5,761 bases of DNA from Nitrospirae bacterium RBG_13_39_12 (GCA_001805125.1 MHEF01000084.1:1-5761); one strand, 5' to 3'. Counted from the stretch's first letter, positions 1-5,277 are shown. The notes: generated by a model from the letters alone, not told the origin. Made by a program: numbers and translations.

Positions 1-11
1 GATTCCGGATG

Positions 12-40
12 TTGACAAGCGAGTCTTTAATGTATATATT
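12..40 (+). promoter_or_regulatory. sigma-70-type promoter for the small first gene
   Basis: A perfect -35 hexamer TTGACA (12-17), a 17-bp spacer and a -10 hexamer TATATT (35-40) are visible. Transcription should begin near 47, giving a leader of about 45 nt before the start codon at 93. A GTTAAC palindrome lies in the leader just after the start point, but nothing shows that it is an operator. Confidence 0.65.
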
Positions 41-92
41 TTCTAAGTTAACTGTAATAATACAATTTTAAAATAAGGTCAGGTGGATTGTA

Positions 93-431
93 ATGGAAAT
101 TTTGAAACAAGAAGTTGAAGAGATTACAAATACTCTTCAGAATAGTCCTGAGGATCTGTGGAAAAGAATACGTTTTCTTCTTAAGGAAAAGGGGGTTGAT
201 CCTGTACAGACTGTTGTGGCATGTTCTTTTCTGGAAGATCTTTATTTTGAATACGGAATAGTGGTAAGCAAGGATGGAAAAGTATACCAATACGGATTTG
301 ATTTCTTGAACAAAGAAATCTCTCAGGGTATTTTTAAAGAGTGGAACGACATTACAGATACCTATCAAAAATTACATTATAGTAAACATGTAGAAATAGC
401 ACTCGATATGATGAAGGAAAGAAAAAAGTAG
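93..431 (+). CDS. hypothetical protein, 112 aa
   Basis: I do not recognise this protein. It starts at ATG 93, 6 nt after a good ribosome binding site (AGGTGG, 81-86), sits behind a near-consensus promoter and is followed by its own terminator, so it is very likely a real single-gene unit. The product is soluble, with no signal peptide or membrane segment. The first 35 residues and the last 25 are charged and probably helical (acidic at the N-terminus, ending in MKERKK). The middle, about residues 40-75, contains an alternating hydrophobic stretch (YGIVVSKDGKVYQYGF) that reads like a beta hairpin. A small alpha-beta fold is plausible. There is no recognisable catalytic motif, and nothing in the sequence ties it to the etf operon, from which the terminator separates it. 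Confidence 0.75.
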   Translation: MEILKQEVEEITNTLQNSPEDLWKRIRFLLKEKGVDPVQTVVACSFLEDLYFEYGIVVSKDGKVYQYGFDFLNKEISQGIFKEWNDITDTYQKLHYSKHVEIALDMMKERKK

Positions 432-461
432 TACGGCTCTGGTATTAATTGTATTTCTAAG

Positions 462-489
462 GTGCTATGGAAATGCATAGGACTTTTTT
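462..489 (+). terminator. rho-independent terminator after the first gene
   Basis: An 8-bp stem with one mismatch (GTGCTATG at 462-469 against CATAGGAC at 476-483) closes a 6-nt loop and is followed by six T residues (484-489). It lies about 30 bp past the stop codon of the first gene and separates it from the etf operon. Confidence 0.65.
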
Positions 490-559
490 AAAAAAAGAGG
501 GCAACCCTTGAATTATCGGTTACTGTCTTTTCTTTAATATATAAAGTGAATTTTGAAGA

Positions 560-598
560 TATACCCCTGATATTTTCATCAACTGCCCGATGGGTATA
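560..598 (+). promoter_or_regulatory. inverted repeat in the etf upstream region
   Basis: TATACCC (560-566) is repeated in inverse orientation as GGGTATA (592-598), 25 nt apart. The pair lies about 40-80 bp upstream of the predicted etfB -35 box, so it could bind a regulator. It has no T-run and is not a terminator. The rest of 490-640 holds nothing else I can name. Confidence 0.3.
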
Positions 599-638
599 CC
601 TCTGCTGAGTTAATAGTCTTAACATGTAACCCTTCAAC

Positions 639-668
639 TTTACATATTAATAAGTAAAATCATATAAT
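639..668 (+). promoter_or_regulatory. sigma-70-type promoter of the etfBA operon
   Basis: A -35 box TTTACA (639-644, five of six consensus bases), an 18-bp spacer and a perfect -10 box TATAAT (663-668) are visible. The start point would be near 675, giving a leader of about 25 nt that contains the strong etfB ribosome binding site AGGAGG (686-691). Confidence 0.55.
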
Positions 669-698
669 AAAAATTCAATATTTTCAGGAGGTAGATTA

Positions 699-1481
699 GT
701 GAACATAGTAGTATGTATCAAGCAGGTTCCGGATACTGCTGAGATAAAAATTAATCCCGAAACAGGGACATTGATAAGAGAAGGTGTTCCGAGTATTATT
801 AATCCTTTTGACATGCATGCTATTGAGGCAGGACTTCAGATCAAAGAAAAGGTCGGGGGAAAGGTAACGGTTCTTACAATGGGGCCTCCACAGGCTGAGA
901 CTGCCCTGAGAGAAGCACTTTCAATGGGTGCTGATGATGCGGTGTTACTTTCAGACAGGGCTTTTGCAGGATCTGATACATGGGCTACTTCTTACATTCT
1001 CTCACGCGCTATTTCAAAAATCGGTGCCGACATAATAGTATGCGGTAAGCAGGCAATAGATGGGGATACAGCACAGGTAGGCCCTGAGGTCGCAGAGTTC
1101 CTGAATATACCGCACATTTCATACGTTAGAAGGATAGAAGATGTTAATGACAATTCTATAAGGGTTCAAAGGTTGATGGATGAAGGTTATGACATTGTTG
1201 AATCTTCAATTCCTGTGCTTTTTACTGTTGTAAAAGAACTGAATGAACCGCGACTGCCCTCGCTGAAAGGAAAGATGGCTGCTAAAAAAGCGGAGATAAA
1301 GAAAATGAGCATTTCTGATATCGAGGCAGATGAAAATAAGGCCGGCCTTAAAGGGTCGCCGACACAGGTGAAAAATATATTTGCTCCTGAGGTGAAGAAA
1401 GACAGGAGGATGCTTGAAGGCAAACCAGAGGAGCAGGTTGATGCGCTGATTCAGGAACTAAGGAGGCTAAAGTGTCTGTAA
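699..1481 (+). CDS. etfB: electron transfer flavoprotein subunit beta
   Basis: This is the beta subunit of a heterodimeric electron transfer flavoprotein, which shuttles electrons in the cytoplasm between flavin dehydrogenases such as acyl-CoA dehydrogenases and other carriers. The 260-aa length is normal for the family. The start is GTG 699, 7 nt after a perfect AGGAGG, and the product begins with the typical MNIVVCIKQVPDT. Residues 114-130 hold the nucleotide-binding stretch CGKQAIDGDTAQVGPE. Its DGDTAQVG form is that of bifurcating-type ETFs, where the beta subunit carries a second FAD instead of AMP; the mammalian form differs here. The segment PRLPSLKGKMAAKKAEI (184-200) is the family signature, the loop that recognises the partner dehydrogenase. 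It is translationally coupled to etfA. Identification is certain; bifurcation is inferred from motif resemblance. Confidence 0.97.
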   Translation: MNIVVCIKQVPDTAEIKINPETGTLIREGVPSIINPFDMHAIEAGLQIKEKVGGKVTVLTMGPPQAETALREALSMGADDAVLLSDRAFAGSDTWATSYILSRAISKIGADIIVCGKQAIDGDTAQVGPEVAEFLNIPHISYVRRIEDVNDNSIRVQRLMDEGYDIVESSIPVLFTVVKELNEPRLPSLKGKMAAKKAEIKKMSISDIEADENKAGLKGSPTQVKNIFAPEVKKDRRMLEGKPEEQVDALIQELRRLKCL

Positions 1482-2668
1482 TTGTCAATATAGATAAGTG
1501 TGTCGGGTGTGAGGAATGTCTGACATCATGTCCTTTTGACGCAATTGTGATAAAAGAGGGCAAGGCATTTATTAATGAGTACTGCCAAAACTGTATGGCC
1601 TGCCTGAGTGTATGTCCTGAAGGTGCAATTTTCGAAACTGAGGAAGAACGGCCGGAGGGTGCAAATCTTGAAGGGTATAAAGGAGTTTGGGTATTTGCAG
1701 AACAAAGGGGAGGTAAAGTTGCTTCTGTGGCGTATGAGCTTTTAGGTGCAGGGAGAAAACTTGCGGATGAACTTGGTAAAGAGCTTTCTGTAGTACTCCT
1801 CGGAGCTCCTGAATCAGAAGCACAGGAACTTATCAGGTGGGGGGCAGACAAAGTATACTTCTCAAATGGGCAGATTTTCGAAAAATTTAATGATGAACCT
1901 TACTCGGAGATGGTAACTTTACTTGTGAAAAGACATCGTCCTGAGATAGTGCTCGCAGGGGCTACTCCGATAGGCCGTTCGTTTTTCCCAAGGATTGCAG
2001 CGAAAATAAGGACAGGGTTAACTGCTGATTGTACATCTCTTGCTATTGATAAAGAAACGGGGAACCTTCTCCAGATAAGGCCTGCGTTTGGCGGTAATAT
2101 AATGGCAACGATACTATGTCCGAATAACAGGCCTCAGATGGCTACTGTAAGGCCAAGAGTAATGAAGCGCGGGCAGTACGAAGAGAGCAGAAAGGGATAC
2201 ATAATCCCTGTAAAGGCAGACGGAATTTCTTCACGGACAAAGGTTGTAGATACGGTAAAAGAAGTCTCTGATTTATCCTGCAATCTTCAGGAAGCGGAAA
2301 TTATCGTTTCTGGTGGCAGAGGGCTCGGAACGCCAAAAGGTTTCGATCTCCTCAAGGAGTTAGCAGGGTTGCTCGGTGCTACTCTCGGCTCATCAAGGGC
2401 TGCAGTAGATTCAGGCTGGATTCCATACAGTCATCAGGTCGGTCAAACAGGAAAGACAGTATGTCCGAAAATCTATATTGCCTGCGGGATATCAGGTGCC
2501 GTACAGCATCTTGTAGGTATGCAGTCATCAGACATGATAATTGCCATAAACACGAATCCGGATGCTCCTATATTTAATGTTGCTACATGCGGGATAGTCG
2601 GTGACCTTTATGAAATAGTGCCTCTGCTAATTAAGAAGATAAAAGAAGCAAGAGGTATAGGAAATTAA
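1472..2668 (+). CDS. etfA: electron transfer flavoprotein subunit alpha with fused N-terminal 2[4Fe-4S] ferredoxin domain
   Basis: This is the alpha subunit of the ETF. GTG 1472 overlaps the end of etfB by 10 bp and has AGGAGG 5 nt upstream (1461-1466). Residues 1-55 form a ferredoxin domain with two complete cluster motifs: Cys10, 13, 16, 20 and Cys38, 41, 44, 48, each followed by Pro. The ETF-alpha N-terminal domain runs from about 70 to 255. The FAD-binding C-terminal domain (about 275-390) shows VSGGRGLG (279-286), GATLGSSRAAVDSGW (302-316), SHQVGQTGK (320-328) and the family signature IYIACGISGAVQHLVG (334-349). At 398 aa it is longer than a plain alpha subunit (about 320 aa) because of the fusion. 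Such fusions are known in anaerobes, for example the Etf of the caffeyl-CoA reductase and lactate dehydrogenase complexes of Acetobacterium. The dehydrogenase partner is not in the window. The stop codon (2666-2668) lies inside the core of the neighbouring attC site. Confidence 0.97.
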   Translation: MSVIVNIDKCVGCEECLTSCPFDAIVIKEGKAFINEYCQNCMACLSVCPEGAIFETEEERPEGANLEGYKGVWVFAEQRGGKVASVAYELLGAGRKLADELGKELSVVLLGAPESEAQELIRWGADKVYFSNGQIFEKFNDEPYSEMVTLLVKRHRPEIVLAGATPIGRSFFPRIAAKIRTGLTADCTSLAIDKETGNLLQIRPAFGGNIMATILCPNNRPQMATVRPRVMKRGQYEESRKGYIIPVKADGISSRTKVVDTVKEVSDLSCNLQEAEIIVSGGRGLGTPKGFDLLKELAGLLGATLGSSRAAVDSGWIPYSHQVGQTGKTVCPKIYIACGISGAVQHLVGMQSSDMIIAINTNPDAPIFNVATCGIVGDLYEIVPLLIKKIKEARGIGN

Positions 2669-2754
2669 CGTCATTATCAGCCGCCGTGCCACAGACCTGA
2701 GAATGAAAGCAAAAAAGCGCTATTTCCGGTCGGGCTGGAAAGTTTTGTTAACCC
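2663..2754 (-). other. attC recombination site, distal end of the array (weakest of the four)
   Basis: On the - strand R'' is GGGTTAAC (complement of 2747-2754) and R' is CGTTAATT (complement of 2663-2670). Inside, GGCTG (2733-2737) pairs with CAGCC (2678-2682). The L'' arm contains CGACCGG, the motif shared by all four sites. The inner stem is less complete than in the other sites. The R' core contains the etfA stop codon. The structure may also serve as a transcription barrier between the convergent etf operon and the array. Confidence 0.55.
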
Positions 2755-2759
2755 TTCTT

Positions 2760-3041
2760 TTATCTTCGTTTTAAATAGCTTTTAAGTTCTCGATAATAAT
2801 TTTCATGCGGACCAATCATGATGAGCTCCAAGTCTGATTTAATCATCCTGTACGAAAGGAGATACTGGAGGGATTTAATTTTGAACTTATAGACATCTAC
2901 ACCCTTGAGGTCTCCTTTCTTTTCTTCGCCGATTAAAGGATTCTCAGCTATCTTTTTAATTCCGCCATCCAATGATTCTTTTTCTTGTTTCGAAAATTTC
3001 TTGACCTTGTTTTCAAATATTCTGGATTGATAGATTCTCAT
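2760..3041 (-). CDS. type II toxin, ParE-like (RelE/ParE superfamily)
   Basis: This 93-aa basic protein has the RelE/ParE layout. An N-terminal helical hairpin with many Lys (residues 9-33) is followed by NPLIGEEKKGDLKGVDVYKFK (34-54), the usual 'NP..G..L.G....R/K' segment leading into the beta sheet. Then come LLSYR (61-65), a strand LELIMIG and the C-terminal IGPHENYYREL (76-86), as in toxins that end their sheet with a 'G.H..YY..L' block. Such toxins inhibit cell growth by attacking gyrase or ribosome-bound mRNA; the sequence does not say which. The start ATG (3041-3039) lies 3 nt after the antitoxin stop and has no clear ribosome binding site, so translation is probably coupled. It ends just before its attC. 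Partner and size fit the ParE-like family that pairs with ParD-like antitoxins. Confidence 0.8.
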   Translation of the reverse strand: MRIYQSRIFENKVKKFSKQEKESLDGGIKKIAENPLIGEEKKGDLKGVDVYKFKIKSLQYLLSYRMIKSDLELIMIGPHENYYRELKSYLKRR

Positions 3042-3044
3042 TAC

Positions 3045-3263
3045 TTATCCGAACTTGTACTCCGACCGCTCACCCTGATCTAATTCTGCCAAGCCAATAA
3101 GTATTTCTTTGATAAGGCTGTACGTCAAGTCCGGATTATCTTCAGCGCATTTGCCTATTTTTGCCCAATGCTCTATTTGACCTGTTATAGATCTATGGTC
3201 AACATGACTATATTTCTTCGCCTCTTTTACTAATTTTTCAGATATTCTTACGGCAGTGGCCAT
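3045..3263 (-). CDS. ParD-like antitoxin
   Basis: This 72-aa protein begins MATAVRISEKLVKEAKKYS and continues with HRSITGQIEHWAKIGK (23-38), the pattern of ParD-like antitoxins. It combines a short ribbon (ATAVRIS) with two helices, forming a ribbon-helix-helix DNA-binding dimer. The region after residue 40 (DNPDLTYSLIKEILIGLAELDQGE) would wrap the toxin. I chose ATG 3263 because GGAGG (complement of 3271-3275) lies 7 nt upstream and a strong promoter lies just before it. A longer frame to 3323 would overlap that promoter and begin with an unrelated stretch. It is first in a two-gene operon with the toxin and is expected to repress the operon promoter, as in related systems. Confidence 0.82.
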   Translation of the reverse strand: MATAVRISEKLVKEAKKYSHVDHRSITGQIEHWAKIGKCAEDNPDLTYSLIKEILIGLAELDQGERSEYKFG

Positions 3264-3291
3264 TACAATACCTCCGATTCTTTTTGTTATT

Positions 3292-3320
3292 ATTATAACC
3301 ACCGGCATAGCATATTGCAA
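3292..3320 (-). promoter_or_regulatory. promoter of the ParD-like/ParE-like operon
   Basis: Reading the - strand, TTGCAA (3320-3315), a 17-bp spacer and a perfect TATAAT (3297-3292) lie about 30 bp before the antitoxin start. It sits within the cassette between the neighbouring attC and the gene, so the cassette carries its own promoter. Confidence 0.6.
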
Positions 3321-3344
3321 CATTATGTATGCAGATTAATTTAA

Positions 3345-3434
3345 GGGGTAACGACTTAAATAATCCGCTGGTGGACAGCCTATTGAAAACCAAAGCAGGT
3401 TTATCACCAGTCGGGGTGATTTTTTTGTTAACCC
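3345..3434 (-). other. attC recombination site 2
   Basis: On the - strand R'' is GGGTTAAC (complement of 3427-3434) and R' is CGTTACCCC (complement of 3345-3353); the outer cores match at 7 of 8 positions. The inner stem pairs CCGCTGGTG (3365-3373) with CACCAG-T-CGG (3405-3414), leaving T3411 unpaired, as the extrahelical T of known attC sites does. The L'' arm contains CGACTGG. The stop codon of the second toxin (3428-3430) lies within R''. Confidence 0.72.
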
Positions 3435-3682
3435 ATCAGTTTATTATAGTCTTCATGACTGCCGATCCAAAACCACAGGAGCCCGTCGGGAACCTCAACG
3501 ACAACTGCACGGTAATGCAAACCGACTCGAACAGACCAGAAACGGCCAGCCTTCTTCAGATGTAGCGAGGGATGATGAGGGTCATTTTTTAATAACGAAT
3601 AATTTCTGTCTGCAAGGTCTTGAACAGACCGCGGCAGTGCCTTATAGAGTCCCCAAAACTCTGGCGAGGCAAAATGCTTCAA
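3428..3682 (-). CDS. type II toxin, RelE/ParE superfamily
   Basis: This 84-aa protein belongs to a widespread ParE/RelE-fold toxin group. It has a helical N-terminus (SPEFWGLYKALPRSVQDLADRNYSLLKNDPHHPSL, 6-40), a strand pair with VRVGLHYRAVVVE (51-63), and the closing block WFWIGSHEDYNKLM (70-83). Toxins of this group form the downstream partner of a small acidic protein like the one encoded here. The start is TTG 3682, overlapping the antitoxin stop in a TTGA arrangement (4 bp). No ATG is available early in the frame and no separate ribosome binding site is evident, so translation should depend on the upstream gene. The gene ends inside the attC R'' core (TAA of GGGTTAAC). The molecular target cannot be read from the sequence. 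Confidence 0.8.
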   Translation of the reverse strand: MKHFASPEFWGLYKALPRSVQDLADRNYSLLKNDPHHPSLHLKKAGRFWSVRVGLHYRAVVVEVPDGLLWFWIGSHEDYNKLMG

Positions 3683-3879
3683 ATTTCGGAGCAGTGACCG
3701 GACTTAAACGATTTGAGGGCTGCCTCGGCCAGTGAGTCAAGTTTTCCCGTCAGAGCATCTTTCTCAAACTGGCGGTCCCATACCTCTGCATCAAAATCCC
3801 AGAACCATTTCCGAAAAGCCTGAAGTTCATCAGGCTTTAATCCTTGAACTTCTTTTTCAATTTGTTCTATTTTGCTCAT
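3679..3879 (-). CDS. antitoxin of the second RelE/ParE-type pair
   Basis: This small 66-aa protein has a typical appearance for this antitoxin group. A charged helix with 'LKPDEL..FR.WF..FDAE.WDRQFE.D...GKLD.LAE.AL..' covers residues 14-55 and a variable polar tail closes it (SGHCSEI). It shows no recognisable DNA-binding domain of its own, so autoregulation is uncertain. ATG 3879 has GGGGAG (complement of 3889-3894) 9 nt upstream. The gene overlaps the toxin start by 4 bp. It begins 56 bp after the end of the RusA-family gene, with no attC between them, so both occupy the same cassette as it now stands. I could not find a convincing promoter directly before it. Confidence 0.75.
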   Translation of the reverse strand: MSKIEQIEKEVQGLKPDELQAFRKWFWDFDAEVWDRQFEKDALTGKLDSLAEAALKSFKSGHCSEI

Positions 3880-3935
3880 ACTTACAACTCCCCATCTTTT
3901 CTTGAATTTAGTTTAACAAATTTTTCTTTCCACAG

Positions 3936-4513
3936 CTATGGTTTTGTTTTACTTGTGTTTTCGCTGTATTTTCTGATTTCCAAGTGTCCCAATAAGCGAC
4001 TATGGATCGGTGGCTGCTTTTTCTCAATTGTGACTTTGTATATCTGTCGATCATTTGGTATAAGTCGTTTATACAATTGTTCCTTCTTGCATCCGCCCAT
4101 TCGTCCCTGAAGAGAATCCATAATGTCTTTAACCCAAAAAATGCAATTGAATAATGCAGATATTGAGAATAAATTAATTTTTCGATACCTTAGTGTACCT
4201 TTAACTAATGGTATAACGAATATCTTTATCCATAAAACAAATAAAAATAATCTCGATAATTCATCGAGTTAAATAAATTTATGAGCAATGTCTGCATTAT
4301 TCGGGCTAAGCCTGTTGTCAACGTCATGAAATCTTATGTGTGGCTCTGCAAGGTAGAGTGTGATATGAAGTTCCAGTTTTTGATCAGCAGTGTATTTAAT
4401 TCCTTTGTTTTTTATTGCAGTCATAATGCTGAAATGAAGTTTTTTCTCCATTCATTTCGCGGAGACTCATACCGAAGCAGACGAACTTTTAAGTTGATCG
4501 GCTGTTTCCCCAT
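3936..4513 (-). pseudogene. RusA-family Holliday junction endonuclease gene, interrupted by a 174-bp element and needing one frameshift
   Basis: RusA-family enzymes are small dimeric nucleases that resolve Holliday junctions. The protein rebuilt from three segments is 133 aa (E. coli RusA is about 120). Segment one starts at ATG 4513, about 20 bp past the attC core, and reads through SPRNEWRKN. A -1 shift at A-AAA-AAC (4445-4439) leads into LHFSIMTAIKNKG and on to HDVDNRL. The third segment, after the inserted element, is KDIMDSLQGRMGG, IPNDRQIYKV, then the C-terminus ending at 3936. The join gives D64-x-D66-x-x-x-K70, the same spacing as the catalytic D70, D72 and K76 of E. coli RusA; Asp96 in NDRQI fits the third acidic residue. 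As it stands the gene cannot give this protein because stop codons in the insertion end the frame after 15-20 residues past the junction. Family assignment rests on motifs only. Confidence 0.65.
4133..4306. mobile_element. 174-bp non-autonomous inverted-repeat element (MITE-like) inserted in the RusA-family gene
   Basis: The element runs from CCC at 4133 to GGGC at 4306 and is flanked by a 3-bp duplication TAA (4130-4132 and 4307-4309). Its ends are inverted repeats. The left end is CCCAAAAAATGCAATTG (4133-4149). The right end read inward is CCCGAATAATGCAGACATTG (complement of 4286-4305). A second copy of the motif near the left end (AATAATGCAGATATTG, 4150-4165) matches the right one at 15 of 16 positions, and similarity continues about 15 bp further inward. 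Inside is a hairpin CTCGAT-AATTC-ATCGAG (4252-4268). It is AT-rich and has no coding capacity. Removing the element and one TAA restores the RusA catalytic motif in frame. Three-base TNA duplications are known in the IS1031 group of the IS5 family, a possible source of the transposase in trans; this is speculative. Confidence 0.7.
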
Positions 4514-4533
4514 TTTTATTTTCTATTATTTTC

Positions 4534-4624
4534 GGGTTAACGAATTAAATGAAGCGCAGGGACAACCAGCCCTTGAAAACCCGCCGAGCTTATTCCCTGT
4601 CGCCTCGATTAAATTGTTATGCCC
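4534..4624 (-). other. attC recombination site 3
   Basis: On the - strand R'' is GGGCATAAC (complement of 4616-4624) and R' is CGTTAACCC (complement of 4534-4542). The arms AATGAAGCG-CAGGG (4548-4561) and CCCTG-T-CGCCTC-G-ATT (4595-4610) pair with one mismatch. They leave T4600 and G4607 unpaired on the + strand, the bottom strand of this site, which is the strand that recombines in integrons. L'' contains CGACAGG. The stop codon of the XRE antitoxin (4617-4619) lies in R''. Confidence 0.8.
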
Positions 4625-4928
4625 GCTTTCTTATTTTCTGATGCCGTGTTATATCCAGTATCGCTTCAGGATGTGCTGCGGCAACCCTCAATAACACACG
4701 AGCTGCTCCTTCAGGCTTGCGCCGTCCCTGCTCCCAGTTGCGTAAAGTGGCTACACTAATTCCCATAAGAGAGGCAAATTTATCCTGTGAAAGGCCATAC
4801 TGCTCCCGTATCTTTTGCACTTCGGATTCAGGAAACTCAACACTGCGCAAAGGTTTCATTTTGCCTTTCATTATAGCAGCACCTTGCTTAACGCTTTCCA
4901 GCAATTCTTCAAATAGTTCCTTTTTCAT
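4617..4928 (-). CDS. XRE-family antitoxin, NadS/HigA-2 type
   Basis: This is the antitoxin and probable repressor of the third toxin-antitoxin pair, 103 aa. The N-terminal part (KKELFEELLESVKQGAAIMKG) is typical of NadS-type antitoxins paired with HigB-2-like toxins. Residues 36-72 form an XRE helix-turn-helix: VQKIREQYGLSQDKFASLMGIS followed by VATLRNWEQGRRKP, the recognition helix and its conserved W-E-Q-G-R-R-x-P end. The C-terminal AARVLLRVAAAHPEAIL is also characteristic. Gene order is toxin first, antitoxin second, the inverted order known for hig systems. It overlaps the toxin stop by 4 bp (ATGA) and has its own AGGAG (complement of 4934-4938) 5 nt before ATG 4928, allowing extra antitoxin synthesis. 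Its stop lies inside the attC R'' core. Confidence 0.9.
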   Translation of the reverse strand: MKKELFEELLESVKQGAAIMKGKMKPLRSVEFPESEVQKIREQYGLSQDKFASLMGISVATLRNWEQGRRKPEGAARVLLRVAAAHPEAILDITRHQKIRKRA

Positions 4929-5242
4929 GTGTACTCCTTTTCAACAATCTTTTTCAATTGTTTGAGTTGTTCTGGTGTCAAATCGTCCCGCTTACTCTTT
5001 GGATAGACATAAAGAAGAAGAATAATATCCTGAGATACAAACCAATAATAAATATTTCTGATGCCGCCTCTTTTTCCATGGCCTCCACCAGACCAGCGGA
5101 GTTTTCTTAGGCCGCCGCTTCCGGGTATTATTTTGCCGACATCAGGTCTATTGACCAAATGGGTCTGCAAAAGCCGATATTCGTCATCGGTTATTAATTC
5201 CTGAATTCGCTTTGTGAATATCGGGGTTTCGATAATGACCAT
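4925..5242 (-). CDS. HigB-2-like toxin (RelE superfamily)
   Basis: This is a 105-aa toxin of the HigB-2/RelE group, usually a ribosome-dependent mRNA interferase. Diagnostic parts are the N-terminus IIETPIFTKRIQELITDDEYRLLQ (3-26), IPGSGGLRKLRW (39-50), GKRGGIRNIYYWF (56-68), a hydrophobic strand IILLLYVY (73-80) and the end KRDDLTPEQLKQLKKIVEKE (84-103). Many basic residues (Arg46, Lys47, Arg49, Lys57, Arg58, Arg62) lie where related toxins contact RNA. It is full length. ATG 5242 has no ribosome binding site and lies only about 5 nt past a -10 box, so the message may be leaderless or nearly so. It is followed by its NadS-type antitoxin with a 4-bp overlap. The pair is a complete cassette between attC sites 3 and 4. 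Confidence 0.9.
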   Translation of the reverse strand: MVIIETPIFTKRIQELITDDEYRLLQTHLVNRPDVGKIIPGSGGLRKLRWSGGGHGKRGGIRNIYYWFVSQDIILLLYVYPKSKRDDLTPEQLKQLKKIVEKEYT

Positions 5243-5247
5243 AATTA

Positions 5248-5277
5248 ATTATACGTCAATGGCGTAGTTTATAGCAA
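5248..5277 (-). promoter_or_regulatory. probable promoter of the HigB-like/NadS operon
   Basis: On the - strand TTGCTA (5277-5272) is followed by an 18-bp spacer and a perfect TATAAT (5253-5248). The start point would fall at or next to the toxin ATG at 5242. It lies inside the cassette, just after the R' core of attC site 4. Confidence 0.45.

Noticed and set aside
48..368. 106-aa open frame on the - strand
   Set aside because: It is antisense to the first gene, which has promoter, ribosome binding site and terminator. This frame has none and is an AT-rich shadow.
1348..1851. 167-aa open frame on the - strand
   Set aside because: It lies entirely antisense to etfB/etfA, whose frames are certain. 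Its Ser/Pro-rich composition is an antisense artefact.
3264..3323. N-terminal extension of the ParD-like antitoxin to ATG 3323
   Set aside because: It would overlap a strong promoter and add an unrelated hydrophobic stretch. The internal ATG has a good ribosome binding site and matches the family start.
3329..3565. 78-aa open frame on the + strand
   Set aside because: It runs through attC site 2 and antisense through the second toxin gene, with no family resemblance.
4127..4274. The 174-bp insert as a small integron cassette (cores CTTTAAC and GTTAAAT)
   Set aside because: Core-like words exist, but the inner arms do not pair and the CGAC-N-GG motif is absent. Inverted ends plus a TAA duplication explain it better.
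4281..4694. 137-aa open frame on the + strand
   Set aside because: It crosses the MITE end, antisense RusA-family sequence, attC site 3 and antisense antitoxin, so it cannot be a coherent protein.
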